Origin: Sarcocystis neurona
Lineage: Eukaryota > Apicomplexa > Conoidasida > Eucoccidiorida > Sarcocystidae
Reading direction: 5' to 3'
Length of the DNA stretch: 64,000 bases
Assembly (NCBI GenBank): GCA_000727475.1
Contig: KL647296.1
Span: 439,991-503,990 of the forward strand
The stretch's first letter is position 1. Each line of letters begins with the position of its first letter. A program made the translations under genes and the position numbers. The notes beneath the pieces are model-generated. The model saw nothing but the letters and a program-made list of their open reading frames with translations, was not told where the DNA came from and made no database searches. Positions 1 through 12,809 of the stretch are shown here, one piece after another.

Positions 1-2700
1 AATATATTACGTACCGGGCACGATGAGGTCATTCATCTGCTGCTGGTGCGCGTTGTGTGGCACGCAAAAATATTTTAAGGAACGCTGAGGCGGCGTGGAT
101 GCGTTTGATCAGACGATAATGGAAGAGGCGGAAGAACCGTCGTCCCAGTCACTGCACGAGGGGAATACTGCAGGAAGTGAGACTGGCACGAGTTTTCTGC
201 GTTAAGAAAAATGAACCGGCCCTAGCGGAGTCGAACCGATTAGGCAAAAGGGACGGGACATGGACACTGGGCGCTCGTACATTAACGGCGCGGCCGGTAG
301 TGCGGCAGTATAGGCTTGCCGCGAAGACGTGGTAACGCTGTGGAAGGGTGTCAAGCAGCGTCAGTAGGTGCTGGTGATGGCGCTCGCTCAGTCCTGGGAG
401 ACACATTTCCCAGAAGGCGCTTGTACTGTAATTCAAGCAAAAAAAATGTTTCCTGCGTCGCGACGAACTCGCTACATGGCAATCGGTCTAGAAGCGTTCC
501 CGCCGTATTTGACTGAGAGAGTCCTATCCTCAGCCGTTCCTAGGTTTTGAAAAATAAATCGACGTCTCTTCCGTCTCGCCCGGTACCCCTTGTTGCCGTG
601 TTCGGGACGTCTGGAACAGGCGCACGCGAACGGCAGGAAGCCTGTTAGACTAGCAGCGCAGTGCCACAATCTTGCTCCCCCCTTCTTGTTTTTGACAGCG
701 CAGATAGCTGAAGGCATACGGATAGTCGGCCGCGTGACAATAGCTGTTCGTCACTTCCAAAGGAGGCTGGCTTTGTAGAGAATCCCAACAAGTAATTATA
801 GACATCCGGCGGAGACGTACGATTCATTGTTGGAACCCGCGACGGGTCTTCAGGTTAGGAAGCTCCAGGTCACAAACCTTTGCGAGCATGGTGTTCCGCC
901 ACGTGGGGGAGAAGGGCGGCGGTGGGCCTGTGTCGTGGAACTGGTTTACGCATGACTGGAAATCTTCGCCCGTAAAGACGCTGGTAACAGGCAGTTGTGC
1001 CCCACGGTGGTTGTGAAGTACAGTGTAGCTTTCTGTCTGCGAAAAGACTGCAGGGACGAGACTACCAGAGTACACATGAAGGCGACCCTCAGGTGAAACT
1101 GCCTGGTGGATCCAATCGACATTGGGGTGAGCATCCAGACGCAGAAAAAGTACAGGAAACAGATGCCCCGTCTAGCCGGGATTTCCAAAAAAGAGGGAAA
1201 CATTTTGCGAAGGGTGGGCAAACGAAAGAATTCTTTCGTAAAAGTATAAATTCTGAACAAAGGTCAGCATAAAAATGCAGGGCTCCGCAAGCAAGAGGGG
1301 ACCGTCATGTAGGACGGCATCGAACCCGCGCAGATCACTACGTTCGCAGATGAAAAGAGGCAGGCGACGCACCGGACGAACCACGTATGTGTCCTAGGGT
1401 GATGGACAGCGTTTTCAACCTTCAGGTGTATCGATTCTTTACTCGAGAGTTCTCCTGTCCCTGCTCACCCAGAAACCGAACTCATGAACCGTGAAACAGC
1501 AGAGCGAAGTGATCTGGAAATGAGGATTCCCAATGGCAAGGAAGTACGTACACATCCCAGCGTGGACCTGCCTTCGCTACCGGAGCCTACAGCGTGACAA
1601 GGCGCTTTGAATACCTCATTACAAACCTCCTGCGCGTACAAACTTGTGCAGAGTGGGTTCTATATCGAGACCGTATACACTGGGATGGAAGAACTGCCCG
1701 CGGGTCCACCACACGGCGAGTAACTAAGAGAGTGAGATCAACTGGCATGTTGTGATTTGGAAACGTAGAATGTAGACTCTCTCCTCAGCGCTGTACATCG
1801 TGTGACACTGACGGGTCCTGAAGGGGTCGAAAGAGACGCTTGGGCCAATTAGCTTGCTGCTAATTGGACTGTGTAGAAAGTCAACCCGAGTGTTGTGATT
1901 CAGGTGGTGAGTGGGGTGAAGCCGTCAGGAGTTGCCGGTTTCTCGTCCTCGGTGCATTCGAGGAAGGATTTTCCTCAACCTCCTCGCTGCACGTGTCCCA
2001 GGACAAGCGACGGCTCCACCCAGACCGGTTCTCCTGATAAACGCGGATCATCTTTTCCGGCACATATTTGCATAGGTATGGAGATAGAGAGATACAAGTT
2101 AAGGCACACTGACTCGTGCGGGCTCTCCTGGTCTCTTGTATTAACTGCCCATTCATTATGGAAGCATAAGGCCTTGATGGCTTCCGCATTAGAGCCTTGT
2201 CATGGGGAAATTCATGACGACGTGCCAGGTGAGCCCTGCTGAAGGGAACTACATACTAAACCCCCGCAAAGGCGCGTGCGCCTACCATATGGCTGTCGTT
2301 CTGCATCACGACAAGCAGTAGCTACGGAAGGTACCGGCGAGTGTTGTGAACGGAAACGTGAAACGGTCGTACACAGTGGTCAACGCTGAACTTCAGGGAT
2401 ACTGCTGAATGAGAGAGATGTTGGCCCCACGCGGTATTGGTGTGGTGTACGCATCTAGAGGCCGGACATTGCACCGGGTGGTTCAAACCTGTCGTCGAAT
2501 ATTTTTAGCAGGAGGGACCGACGTCAAGGGGGTCGTGCACAATATTTCCTGCTTTAAGCTGGGAGCACGAAAATACGCCAATGTCGCCTGCGGCCGCTCA
2601 GCGCCTTCTTCGCCGTGTGTGGAAGCGGTTCAGAGGGTTATGCCAGGATTAGTGCTGCACAATCCGGTCGTAGTATTTGGCTTGCCATCTGAAAACAACT
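1..2700 (+). repeat. Diverged long repeat, copy A (short form, 5' cut by window)
   Basis: Copy A shares ordered anchor blocks with copies B and C. These are a block at 18-64 (B 2742, C 7660, D 12842), a block at 493-540 (C 8200-8240), and a 24-base block at 1329-1352 that differs from B 4223-4246 by one base. There is also a block at 1511-1556 (B 6434-6478) and an exact 14-mer ctcagcgctgtaca at 1784 (B 6704). The spacing between the 650-715 block and the 1511-1556 block is about 0.85 kb, against about 3 kb in B and 2 kb in C, so A lacks the central segment. No gene is recognisable. Identity between copies looks like roughly 60-70 percent outside the anchors. Confidence 0.75.
1845..1867. other. 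Short perfect hairpin, 8-bp stem
   Basis: ccaattag at 1845-1852 and its reverse complement ctaattgg at 1860-1867 flank a 7-base loop. No adjacent T-run or gene gives it an obvious role. Confidence 0.5.
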
Positions 2701-2724
2701 TGACATTAAAATGACAGGTCACAA

Positions 2725-5700
2725 ACGCGGTGTGTTACACACGGTGCACGGTAAGATCCTCCATCCGCTGCTGGAGCGCTTTGTGTGGCACGGCGCGTCG
2801 TGGTGACTCTGTACGACCTGACTGCCTGTTCAGCAAAATATGGAGTAGCTAAGTAGACGAATGCGGAAGCGAAACATATGAGTTAAAGCTGGCCATAGAG
2901 GATGAGACGGACTGACTGTCGTCGCACTCGCTGCTCGAGGGGTATAACGCAGCAGGTGAGAACAACACGAGTTTCCTGCAGTAGGATGAAAAACGCGTAC
3001 AAGGTGTCCTTTACAGAGTCGAATTGATTAGGGAAAGGGGGCGGGAGGTGCGGAAGGGTACGCTAATTCTTTACCCAGGGGACCGGTACTGCGACTCTAT
3101 ATGGTAGAGGGGAGGCTGTGGTAATGCTGTCGAAGAGTTGTGAGAACGGTCATGTGTTCTCGACGGTTTAGTCTGCATGCGCTAATAAGGCATGACTTTG
3201 CAGAAGACGCGTGAAACCCGTTCCACGCAGGGGCATTTTTGTCGTCGGTACCAATTCGCTGCATGTCGGTGGGTCCAGAGACGTTTCCATCAGCGGCCTC
3301 TTCATCCCCCAAAATGGCCCAGCTTTTCCTCCGTCTTCTGTGTGGCCGTGTTTGGGCCGTCTGGGAGAAGTACAATTGCGACTCAGACAACTAGTAAGGA
3401 GGGCTGCTGCATAGACACCGTACGGCATATAACAGGTGGGACGGACCTAATTGAAAATCATGTACTGGAAATGGTGGCGAGCAGGCTAATCTGTAAACGC
3501 ATTGCTGCATACCTGCGTTCCTGTTGTTGCACATGACAGACCGAATAATTGAGGGCAGAGGGATATTCGGCCGTCTGGAAAAAGGCTGTTCGGTGTTCCG
3601 GATGGAGACTGACTGGGTAGAGGTGGACCCCCAGATAACCCTACAAACTGTGTACTGGAGACGCGTGGAGGATACCTACGCAGGACAGATCCCCACGATA
3701 CGGGAAATCAGGTCACAAGACTTGATCCACCAAAGAGCCCTTCCCGTCGAGGTAGAAACGCTGCCACCCGCTTGACTGGCGCAGCTGGGCCGCTGCAGCT
3801 TATTCTCAACCTCCGGACAAAGCAACTGCAATAGTACTCAGGTGTGACTCAAGGTAGCTGGTTATTATGGAACTGGTTCACTGTTTGTGATAAGGCCGCA
3901 GAGTAGAGACGATCAAAGGGGACACAAAGCGAAAGCACCTGATAGCGTTGCCTGGTAAACTAAGTTGATATTGAAGACCGCAGAGAAACGCAGGAAGGGT
4001 GTAAACGTTAAGCGCGCCTTCTCACCACAATTCACAGACATCAGAGGAAAATCACGTCAAACGCAGGCAAACGACAGAAATTCCACCTTCGTGACACTTA
4101 GCGTCCTGGAGGCAAAACATCATCGTCTGCAAGAAATAGACAACCCCCGCAAGCGAAATGCGACCGTCGTGTGGACCGACATCCGTAATGATGACAAGGT
4201 ACCGCCATATGGAAGCAGCCCCTCGCAGATCACTAGGTTCGCAGATGTAGACAGACGAGGGAGGACCAACTTAGGTTTGTTATTGTGGATAGCATGTGGA
4301 CCCCGCAGCCGTGTCATCCTTTTGCGGGGGTGTTGCCCTCATCCCCCTGTATGCAGGTGCTCATAGGGCGACTTCTGCAGCCCCACACCGAAGCTCTCTT
4401 GAAATGCGGCGTGGCGCTGAGAAGGAAGTAAGCACGCTAGCCGGTATTGTGTGTTCACTTGCCCTTGTAGATAACTGTGCAGCGTGACATCGCATGCATG
4501 TCTGTGGAAGCTGCCTGCGTCTGCAGGGAAGTGCAGCTCTGCTGGGCAAAACGAGTTGGTGCAGACGAAATGACCTCGCCGTCACTCATGTTGTGGGTAT
4601 TTCAAGTGGTGGAAAGATGACGTAGCCTGAGTTTGCACGTGAAGGAATCTAAACGTTGTTGTTGGCGCGGTCCACCCCATGAGACGGATGAGTCATAAAA
4701 GAGCAGAGAGATTTGCTCGCGGGAAAACGGCACTCGGTTAATTCGACTGTAAAGAAATGGGGGAATGTTGTGGTGTCGTTTCGCGAAGGGGGAAGAGGGC
4801 GTCAGCGGCGACGGGTGACTCGGTGTAGTTGCGCTTCAAAAGGACATCGGCGCAGGAGCCGCTTTCTTCACGTTGCAGGAAAGGGGAGTGGTGTGCGGCG
4901 ACCCGTTCGCTGCAGACTCGCATATTGAGACGGTTGTTGTCTGCTTGTGCAAATAGATTTCCGTAATACTCCTCTGATAGTAACACGTGTGTGCTTCAGA
5001 GACGTCGGTGGGTGGCGAGTGGCAAAGTTGTACTGCTGCACTTCGAGCGATAGGCGGAGGTGAGCAGTGCAGAAGGGGAGTTAGTGAATGCTGGCGAGAC
5101 AGTTGTCACGTAGGCCTCTGACGACTAGTCGTTTTGTCACAGTCGTCCTGCTTCATGTCAGCTAGTAACTCCTGGCAACACGTTACAGGAGACACCGAAA
5201 ATCGTGGCGAAGAGGAACGCCGAAAGACGAAGAATCCTGCTGACTGGTGGCACGCGACAATCCTTCGGAATTGGAAAGAGATCTACTTCCGCATAATATC
5301 CCTACAATTTCTGCAGTCAAGGATCGTTGCTTGCAGGGGGTGGTCGAGAGGGAGTGTCGAAAGCTGCGTGAATTTATGGAGCAGAGGTCGACGTGAAGAC
5401 GGCATGTCATGACCTCAGTGACATCTGCATTACATTCAGATTGTCGAGGTGCCCGGCTTCTTGCCCGCGGTTTCTGTGCAACACTCGACTTTCTTTTTCA
5501 AGGCACTCACAACTTACGGCTGTGTATGTTTGGTGCTTGCATAAACTCTGTACGGAAAAACGAAATTGGGATGAGATTTCTATTACGCCGTGTGTCCAAG
5601 CTGAGAATTGCAATGCCAGCGAGTAAGTCATGCTGCAAACACAGTACTGCATACTTTAGCTCCCGTGACTGTACATAACAGACAAAGCAAGCACGCGCAG

Positions 5701-7640
5701 AACGATACCGTAGGCAGTCGTTCCGTCTCTCCAGGGAAACCTCGCTGAGCAGAAGTTGATCACTTGAACTATGTTCAGAAGAGGCTATCCTGTAAAAGTG
5801 TGAAGCAGAATCTGAAGGAAGAATCAGCGCCCCGAGACAGAGCTCACCAGTATTTTACAGTCACTATTTCCCGACAACACAGGGAATGATAGGGTTGTGG
5901 ACCTTAACCTCTCTAATAGATCAAAGCAGGCGTTCTCAAGGTTCGCCTCAACCGAGTCAGCATCATTTACACATTTATGCCAGGCCAACTAGGGAGTGCG
6001 ATATGTGATGTTCCGTCGTGTAGAATGAAGGCTCATTCGATAAAATGCAGCGAGCAAGAACTTGATCGTATAGCCTGGGAGGTAGAACAGCCGTCTCAGA
6101 ATCGTTCGTTCCGTCGGTGTTCTAAATTCTCACAGATCCACAATGCAAAAGACCGACGGACGAGACAACTGGATTCTCATACAAAAAGTTCAAGACCGGA
6201 ACCAGGGTGACTGGGGGAGGGCATGCAAAGTGAATCGAGAGATCGTATCAAACGACATCCGCAGTCGTCACAAATTTGCCGCCAGTCGGAAGTTCACGAG
6301 CACTGATGAATGTGTTGGGTAACCAATAGAAACAGGATAAGGACCAGAGGGATGACGGAGAGTACGTCCACCGTGCATTTTTTTCACACTTGAGGCGAGC
6401 GTTGCCCTACCTTCCGCCACCCGTCGAGCACCGAGATCCGGAAATGAGGTGTTCCGATAGCAAGCACGTACACACCCTGACGTACTTCTTCAGTCGCCGT
6501 CGGAGGCTATCGAGTGACACGGCACCTTGGGTGATAAAAGGCGAACTGGTCCGCGCACCGCAGTTTTGCGGACAGGGTTCCAAGATGAGACAGTACACAC
6601 AGGGATGGAAGAATTGACGGCGCCTCTATTACACGATGAGTAATTCAGGGAATGAGATGAAGGGGAATAACTTGTGTTTGGAGCGAGGAGCGCAGATGCT
6701 GCACTCAGCGCTGTACACAGGTTGTCGCGGACGGGATCCGAACGGACCGATGAATACGCGTATCGGTAACCGGAGCACCTAGTGCTCAGATTGTGTTGGA
6801 AGGGGGGACGAATGTCGTGGCGCAGGCGGTGAGCCGGATGAAGTCGTGAAGTGTTACAGGTGCCTCGTCGTCGGCGTGTTCAATCGAGGATTTTGGCTGA
6901 GCGTAATTCTTCTGCATGTTCCCTGGCAAGCGACCTTTCTGCCCACACCGGTTCACCTGAAGTTCCCACAACGAGGCCGGTGCGTACCTGTTGGTTCAGA
7001 GACTCTCCTGCACTATTCTGTTAGAAAATATCAATCAATGGCGATCTGCGCCTTAGCACACCTGCTACACGATAACGCTTTTATGCTTGAAGGGACTCTA
7101 ATGCGGATTCTCACGGCGACCGGCACGCTTAGCACTGCAGAAAAGACACAAAACTCCTGCGTCGTCGGTGCGTCTGCCATTTCACCTTACCGCAAGTTGT
7201 AGCGAACACGATACAGCTGCTACCAGTTAGTGTTGTGAGGAGGAATGTGAAAGGGTGGGTGGTACGCCGAGGCTATGAAGGGCAAGGACCCTCGGGAATG
7301 GGAGTCCTAGACGGTATCATGTGGAACTGGAGTGCACTGCGCAACAAGGCACCCCCTTCTGCGGCGTTTATTTCTCCAGAGGCACCAAGTATTCTTTGCG
7401 GAAGGGGACCATCGTGGAGGCGATGTATGTACAGTGGGTCCTGCGTTGAAGGAAGAGCACAGAAGACCCTTCCTTCTTGTCTGCGGTCGGTCAAAGCTGT
7501 TTTTGGCTTGTGTGGAAGAGACGTCATTTCTGGGCCAGACGGATATGTCGGGATTCACGTTGCGTAGTCGTGTTTGGCATTTGGTTCGTACGTTGAAAAC
7601 AGCTTGGAGCGCGGGAGGGAGCGTTGAAAGGAGAGATCAC
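2725..7640 (+). repeat. Diverged long repeat, copy B (about 4.9 kb)
   Basis: This is the longest and most complete copy. Anchors occur in the same order and strand as in A and C. A central segment (about 4350-6350) is absent from A, and part of it is shared with C: the motif catgtcatgacctcagtgac at 5402 corresponds to cgtgtcatgacttcagcagc at 9277. Short open frames of fewer than 135 codons occur in all frames and do not persist across copies, apart from the minus-strand block at 3350-3440. I see no gene. Confidence 0.75.
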
Positions 7641-7865
7641 AGCCATGCTGTAGTACGTACCATGCACGGTGAGATCCTTCACCTGTTGCTGGCTCGTCTT
7701 ATGCGGTGCGCTGTGTCGTGCTGATCATTTGCCAGCAGGCTGTTTCTTTAGGAAAGCACGAAGCAGCTATGTAGAGGAATGCAGAAGCCGAATGGAGGAG
7801 TGTAGAACGACCTTGGGACACCGCAGGGATGAATTCTTGTTGCAGTCACTGGGGCGGTGAACATT

Positions 7866-8516
7866 TTAGATTGTAAGGCCAAAACAAGACTGCCGGATTA
7901 GGAAAAACATTTTTGTAGCGGCCGGCCCTTGCAAATTTTTTCCACAAGGAAAGGGGGACGGGAGGCGCGGAAGTATACGCTTATTTGTAACGTAGTGGGG
8001 TAATACTGCAATTGTATAGGATGGAGGGGAGGCTGTTCTAAAGCCGTGAAAGACTGGGAAGAAGAGTCTGTCTGTTGGTAAGTCGGCTGGGTGCATGAAA
8101 AATTGCGCTTCGCAGAACAGCCAAAGTCTGACTTTCCTGAAAAGACTTTTTGTGCGGCTGACTTCGAGACCAAGTCGCTGCATGATAATTGGTTCAGATT
8201 CGTTTCCGTCGTATTTGACTTGTAGAGACTTGTCCTCACCAGGATGTGCATTCGGTTCGTTGAATCGCATTATCCTCCATCCTGGTTGCTCTCCCCCACT
8301 GTCGTGTTCGAATCGTCCGGAGGAACTGGACTCGGGATTCTTGAAACCAGTCAGGATGGGTGTTGCATAATCGACGTACGGGGTACGACGGATGCATTTG
8401 ACGAAATCGAAAATACTGTACTGGAGAAGGTTCTCGAATGAATGCAGGCCCACTAGGCTACACAGGTAATGTTGCATTCTTGTGCTTCTGTGACGTAGGC
8501 GGTGAGTCACGATCAC
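7866..8516 (-). pseudogene. Open frame in copy C, possible coding relic of the long repeat
   Basis: This minus-strand frame is open for 216 codons, beginning with a GTG-class codon rather than ATG. Part of it (8300-8420) aligns in the same frame with copies B and D on the minus strand and with four + strand segments in the 28-36 kb arm. B has CLSRNCTSPRR and D has CLIHNCDSSRR where C has GFKNPESSSSGR. The frame is broken by stops in A and B. I do not recognise a domain. It could be the least damaged remnant of an old gene family or a chance open frame in GC-balanced DNA; the shared frame is the only argument for coding. Confidence 0.25.
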
Positions 8517-11430
8517 TCATCTTGCGATCTCTTCTTGGGTGGCGCAGTTTAGCGACTGCAAAGTGCTAGGATAATCTAGGTTTGAGTACGAAGCTGTCGT
8601 CGTGATCCGCCCGATGAGGCAGGCAAAAATGAGGTCGCCGAAGGATTCGCGTATAGAGAAAGGGGCTCTCGCATATCCCGCTGGACTGAAAGGATACAAA
8701 GCTATGGTGACGCATTCGAAAGACGGGGAGAAAGCATTAGTGGTAATGCCGAGAAGAGGGGTGCCACGAACCAAGCTTCCCGCCGGCAATTCACAGACTG
8801 GTGCTTGTTGATATCTGCTGCTCAAAGTGCCGTACTACTTGTCTAAAAATACCAATTCTAAAAGGCAGGCCCGTCCGTGGGCTCCAAGTGGGTGCGTTTT
8901 CATGGGCCTTTCTTTCTCGTAGGCGGAAGAGATTGTCCAGAAGGGCCACGAACACCGACGGCTCGCGAGATCGTTGTGACGTCAGTGACTGACGATGCGC
9001 CGTTTTTCCAAAACCCGTTGGAATTGAGGTAAGTGATAGCCTGTGCGAACATGCTACGTGTTGTTGGAGATGTGGGTTACTGATGAGAATTGGGGAAATA
9101 CGGTACACCACTGTGAGGGATACAGAGAGAGAACCCCGCGAAATCTGGACGGGATCTACGGTTTCATGTGGAATCGGTACGGCGACTGCATTTGGGGGTC
9201 GTCGCCTGCAGGGAGCGGCCCACCAGAACGATAAACTTCGGAACAATTTTCTCAGGGTGAAAGCACGTAATGGCGACGTGTCATGACTTCAGCAGCATGT
9301 GCGTTAAGATACGAGTACAGAATTGTGCCCCATTTTTCCAGGGGTATCTCTCTGCTGTCTTCGATGTTCTTCGGAAGCGCCAGCCTTCGGCATTCAAAAA
9401 AAACCCTGTATCCGCAGAGGGTCTGAATAAACAGTGTATGACAAATAGCTGACGGGACGAGAGGAATACACCGTCTTTTGTTGAAAATTCCAAATAACAA
9501 CGGCAGAGAGTACGGTGTACTGTAACCGCAATGTTGTGTTCTTCCACTCCCGCAATTGTACGTGACGTGTCACATAGCAGAGGACAGGTGGGACTCGCCA
9601 CGAAGAAAACATTCATCGGGTAGATTGAAAAAGGGTAGACTGTAGAATTGTGGAACAGAATTTGGAGCAACCGCCAGCCCTTATGGAGCTCATACTGTGA
9701 CCCAGTCACCACGTCCCGTCGCCCCCGACAAAGACAGTGTCGCGCTTCTCAGTCGGTATGGGGGATAGCAAAAGGTAAGTCTCAGAGTGCCTTGCAGGCG
9801 AATCACTATCACTTTCAGATTTGCACCAAACTTCTTGGGGGATGCGATATCTAACACTCTGTCGTGTAGAACGTTCGCCGCAACGAGGCCAGCAGAAGAA
9901 AGCTGAAGAGCGAGAACCTGACGGTGTAGCTTGGGAGGACAGACAGGGGCTGCATTGTGTTGTGGCGCAGGCAGGGCTCGGCTGCTCAGAAAATTGCCTC
10001 TTGCCGCCATCCAGAACTGTCAGAGACGCACAGTGCGAAAGATCTACCACCGATTTGAATTTCCTTCTATTGTTGCAGAAAGTAAGGCATCAAGAACAAG
10101 GTATCCGTCAAGATACCGCAAGGAGCCAGGAACGTGAGTTCACCGGCGGCATTGAGCGGCATCAGTAATCGTCACGTCTTCATACCGCCATTCGGAAATC
10201 ACCAACCACAAACTAGCGTGCTGGCTGGTGAATGGAGCAAGTAAGGGACGAGGGAGATGCATGCGTGTCCTCAGTTGCGATGATGGAGAGCACGCCTGCC
10301 ACACAGCTATGTAATCCATTTGCTGGATTGCTGTCCTGTCCGTCTCGATCTGTGGAACACCAGAGCAAAAACGTCGGGAGACGAGGTGTGACAATGGCAA
10401 GCAAGTACGTACTCAATATTGTGTTACCTTTCACGTGCACGTTACTGGAAGCTTTTTTGCCTGTACAGGATAGTACGGATTGGGTTGTGGAAGGAGATGG
10501 TACAGAGTGGGTTGGAACAGCTGAATACTCTTGGGGCTCAGCTGAGATGATGGGAAGAAATTATACCGCACTGTTGTGTCACTTCTTTAGCGGGGCCGCA
10601 CCACGTCCGTCACGACACGTGGAGCACCAGAGCACTTTGCAAATTTGCTACCACAGTGAAAAGTAAGTACGTTGAGATTCCATCGTCGATCTTCGTCTGC
10701 TGCTGGAGGCCAACACACGGCAAGGTACCTTGTGCACGTTTGCACGAGCTCGTTGTAGGTACAGCGTAGTGCGGATGGATTTTGGATTGGGACGGAACAG
10801 ACGAGGAGCGAAGAACCCCGACGGCGTCCACTACTCCTTGAGCTGTTCAGCGAGTGAAGCCCACGGAAATATTTAGTTTTGGTAGGCAAAGGAACGTAGA
10901 CGCTGTTGACGGTGCTGCATGCCGAGTGAGGCAGACGGGACGAGAGCCAACCGAAGCGTACGCTCTCGGGCAAAAGACAGGTCTGGAATTTTCACTGAAT
11001 AGGAAGCAATGGCCCTTGTCTTGACGCAGGCGATTATGTGGCAGAGAGCGTCGCGAGATACGGGTGTTTTCTAGTAGATGTCTTCGGTAGCGGATTTCTG
11101 CTCAGTCACATCCTTGTGCTTGTTCCCCGGCAAGGTGCGTTTCTGCCCTGACTGTTCCGCTTGTAGTACACAAAACGAAGGCTTTCCACATTGCTAAATT
11201 GAGGGACTTTTTTGCAGTCTTCGCTTGAGAAAGAATCAGGTCACAAGGATGCCGGCGTGGACCGGTCTCGCTAGAGAGTGGTACCGTACGTTCGTGACGC
11301 AGGATCTAAGCCCAAGGCAGCAGGGACGAAAGTACTGAAGACACGCGACTCTGTTGCGCCGTCGTGCACGGGGCATTTGTCACCGTACCTCTTCCATCCT
11401 CCTCTACCTAATATTTCCTTATTCCAGGTA

Positions 11431-11547
11431 CAAGTGATAAGCACTTGTTTTTCTGTGTAGGAATCTCTACAAGTGACAAGCACTTGTTCTTTTGCTTAGG
11501 AATTTCCACAAGTGATAAGCGCTTGTTTTTGTGGTTAGGAATATTGA
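11431..11547. repeat. 39-bp minisatellite, three tandem copies
   Basis: Copies start at 11431, 11470 and 11509, each beginning caagtga(t/c)aagc(a/g)cttgt and continuing through a T-rich stretch to (g/t)taggaat. They differ at a handful of positions. Thirteen codons per unit keep one frame in phase, but every unit carries a stop, so it is probably not coding. It lies inside copy C. Confidence 0.9.
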
Positions 11548-12809
11548 AGTGGTGGTGCAGGAGCATTAGAAATGGAAGTCAAGGACCCTACAGAATAGGG
11601 GTGAGACCACTTTTTGCCACATACAACTGGTAGGCTGAGTACACTGTTTGGGGTCGCCTTACACTGCGGGTGGTCGAACAGGGACAAAGACGACCTGTCT
11701 TGTCCTTAATGGAAACTGCACCAAGTCAAGAGTACAGAATTGTTCTCCCTCTTGCTTCGGTCGCTCAGTGATGTCTGTGGCCTGTGTAGACTGAATATTG
11801 TCGGTGACTCAGACAGATACGTCAGGGTTGGTATTGAGTAATAATTGTGCAACATTTTGCGATTCTGTTGGAAAAAAATTAGAGTGAGGCAATGGAAGTG
11901 AAAGGCTTACCAGCAAAGTCTGCTGCGCTGAATAATAAATGGTGCACACCGTTCCTTCCATGGTTGCACAGGATAGACCAAGAAAAATTGAGGCCAAGGA
12001 TATTCACCAGTGTAACTCTGGCCGCACAATCCTTCAGGTGGAGATCCATTAATCAGAAGGTTCTCGAACCAAGAGTTTTGGATACTACAGCGGGCACGTT
12101 CGGAGTAGTGTGTGAATCAGGTCAGGCCGCGGGGAGTCGTGCGCACAGCTCAAAAATGGTAGTCTGTAACCGCGGTCCATCAGTTTACGGGAAAAATCGT
12201 CATGGGGCTGATCCGCATGATTAAGCTGCATAGGCTCACAGTCACCGTCAAATCCAAGCCTGCACGAGGCTGCCTGCGAGTTGACAAGACCTATTTTGCT
12301 GTCGTTTGACAAAAGAGCAGGGCCGTGACTACCAGAGCACACAGAGTGAGGAAACGTTCGACTGTGTCTGTTGGTGACCCTGATATGTCAGAACATCCAG
12401 TGAGGCCGTCAGGGGAGTTTGGGAGTATAGCAGTATCAGCGGTCACGCCAACACCTACGATCGAGTGAGATTGCTAGCATTCGGCTGATTGTATGCGTGA
12501 TGAAGGACACAGGCGTCGAAAGGAGAAGACAGAGGAACGCAGAATGACTGTAGCCGTCGTAGTGAGCAGCAGCACGCGCAGTCACAAGCGTACCAGGGAC
12601 TGGCATGTGACGGTCACAAACCAGTCTGATAGTGAATGATCAGAAACAGCAGAGCCACGAGGACCCACGTGGGTCCCTGATTATAAAGTTGAACAGTTTG
12701 TGCAACACGCGTGTACCCCATTCTTTTACCGGTGCTCTAGAAAACCCCACTGCATTGCAAGCACATGTGGTGCGACTCGCCGAGCGCCAGCACCACGCAA
12801 CGGTGAGGG

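Larger units (their letters stand above)
7650..12800 (+). repeat. Diverged long repeat, copy C (about 5.1 kb)
   Basis: The copy starts with the head anchor at 7660 and ends before the head anchor of D at 12842. It carries the shared blocks at 8200-8420, 9255-9330, 10380-10412 and 11100-11150 in the same order as B. It contains a 39-bp minisatellite at 11431-11547 that is not obvious in A or B. The longest minus-strand open frame of the left arm (7866-8516) lies at its head. No recognisable gene. Confidence 0.72.
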
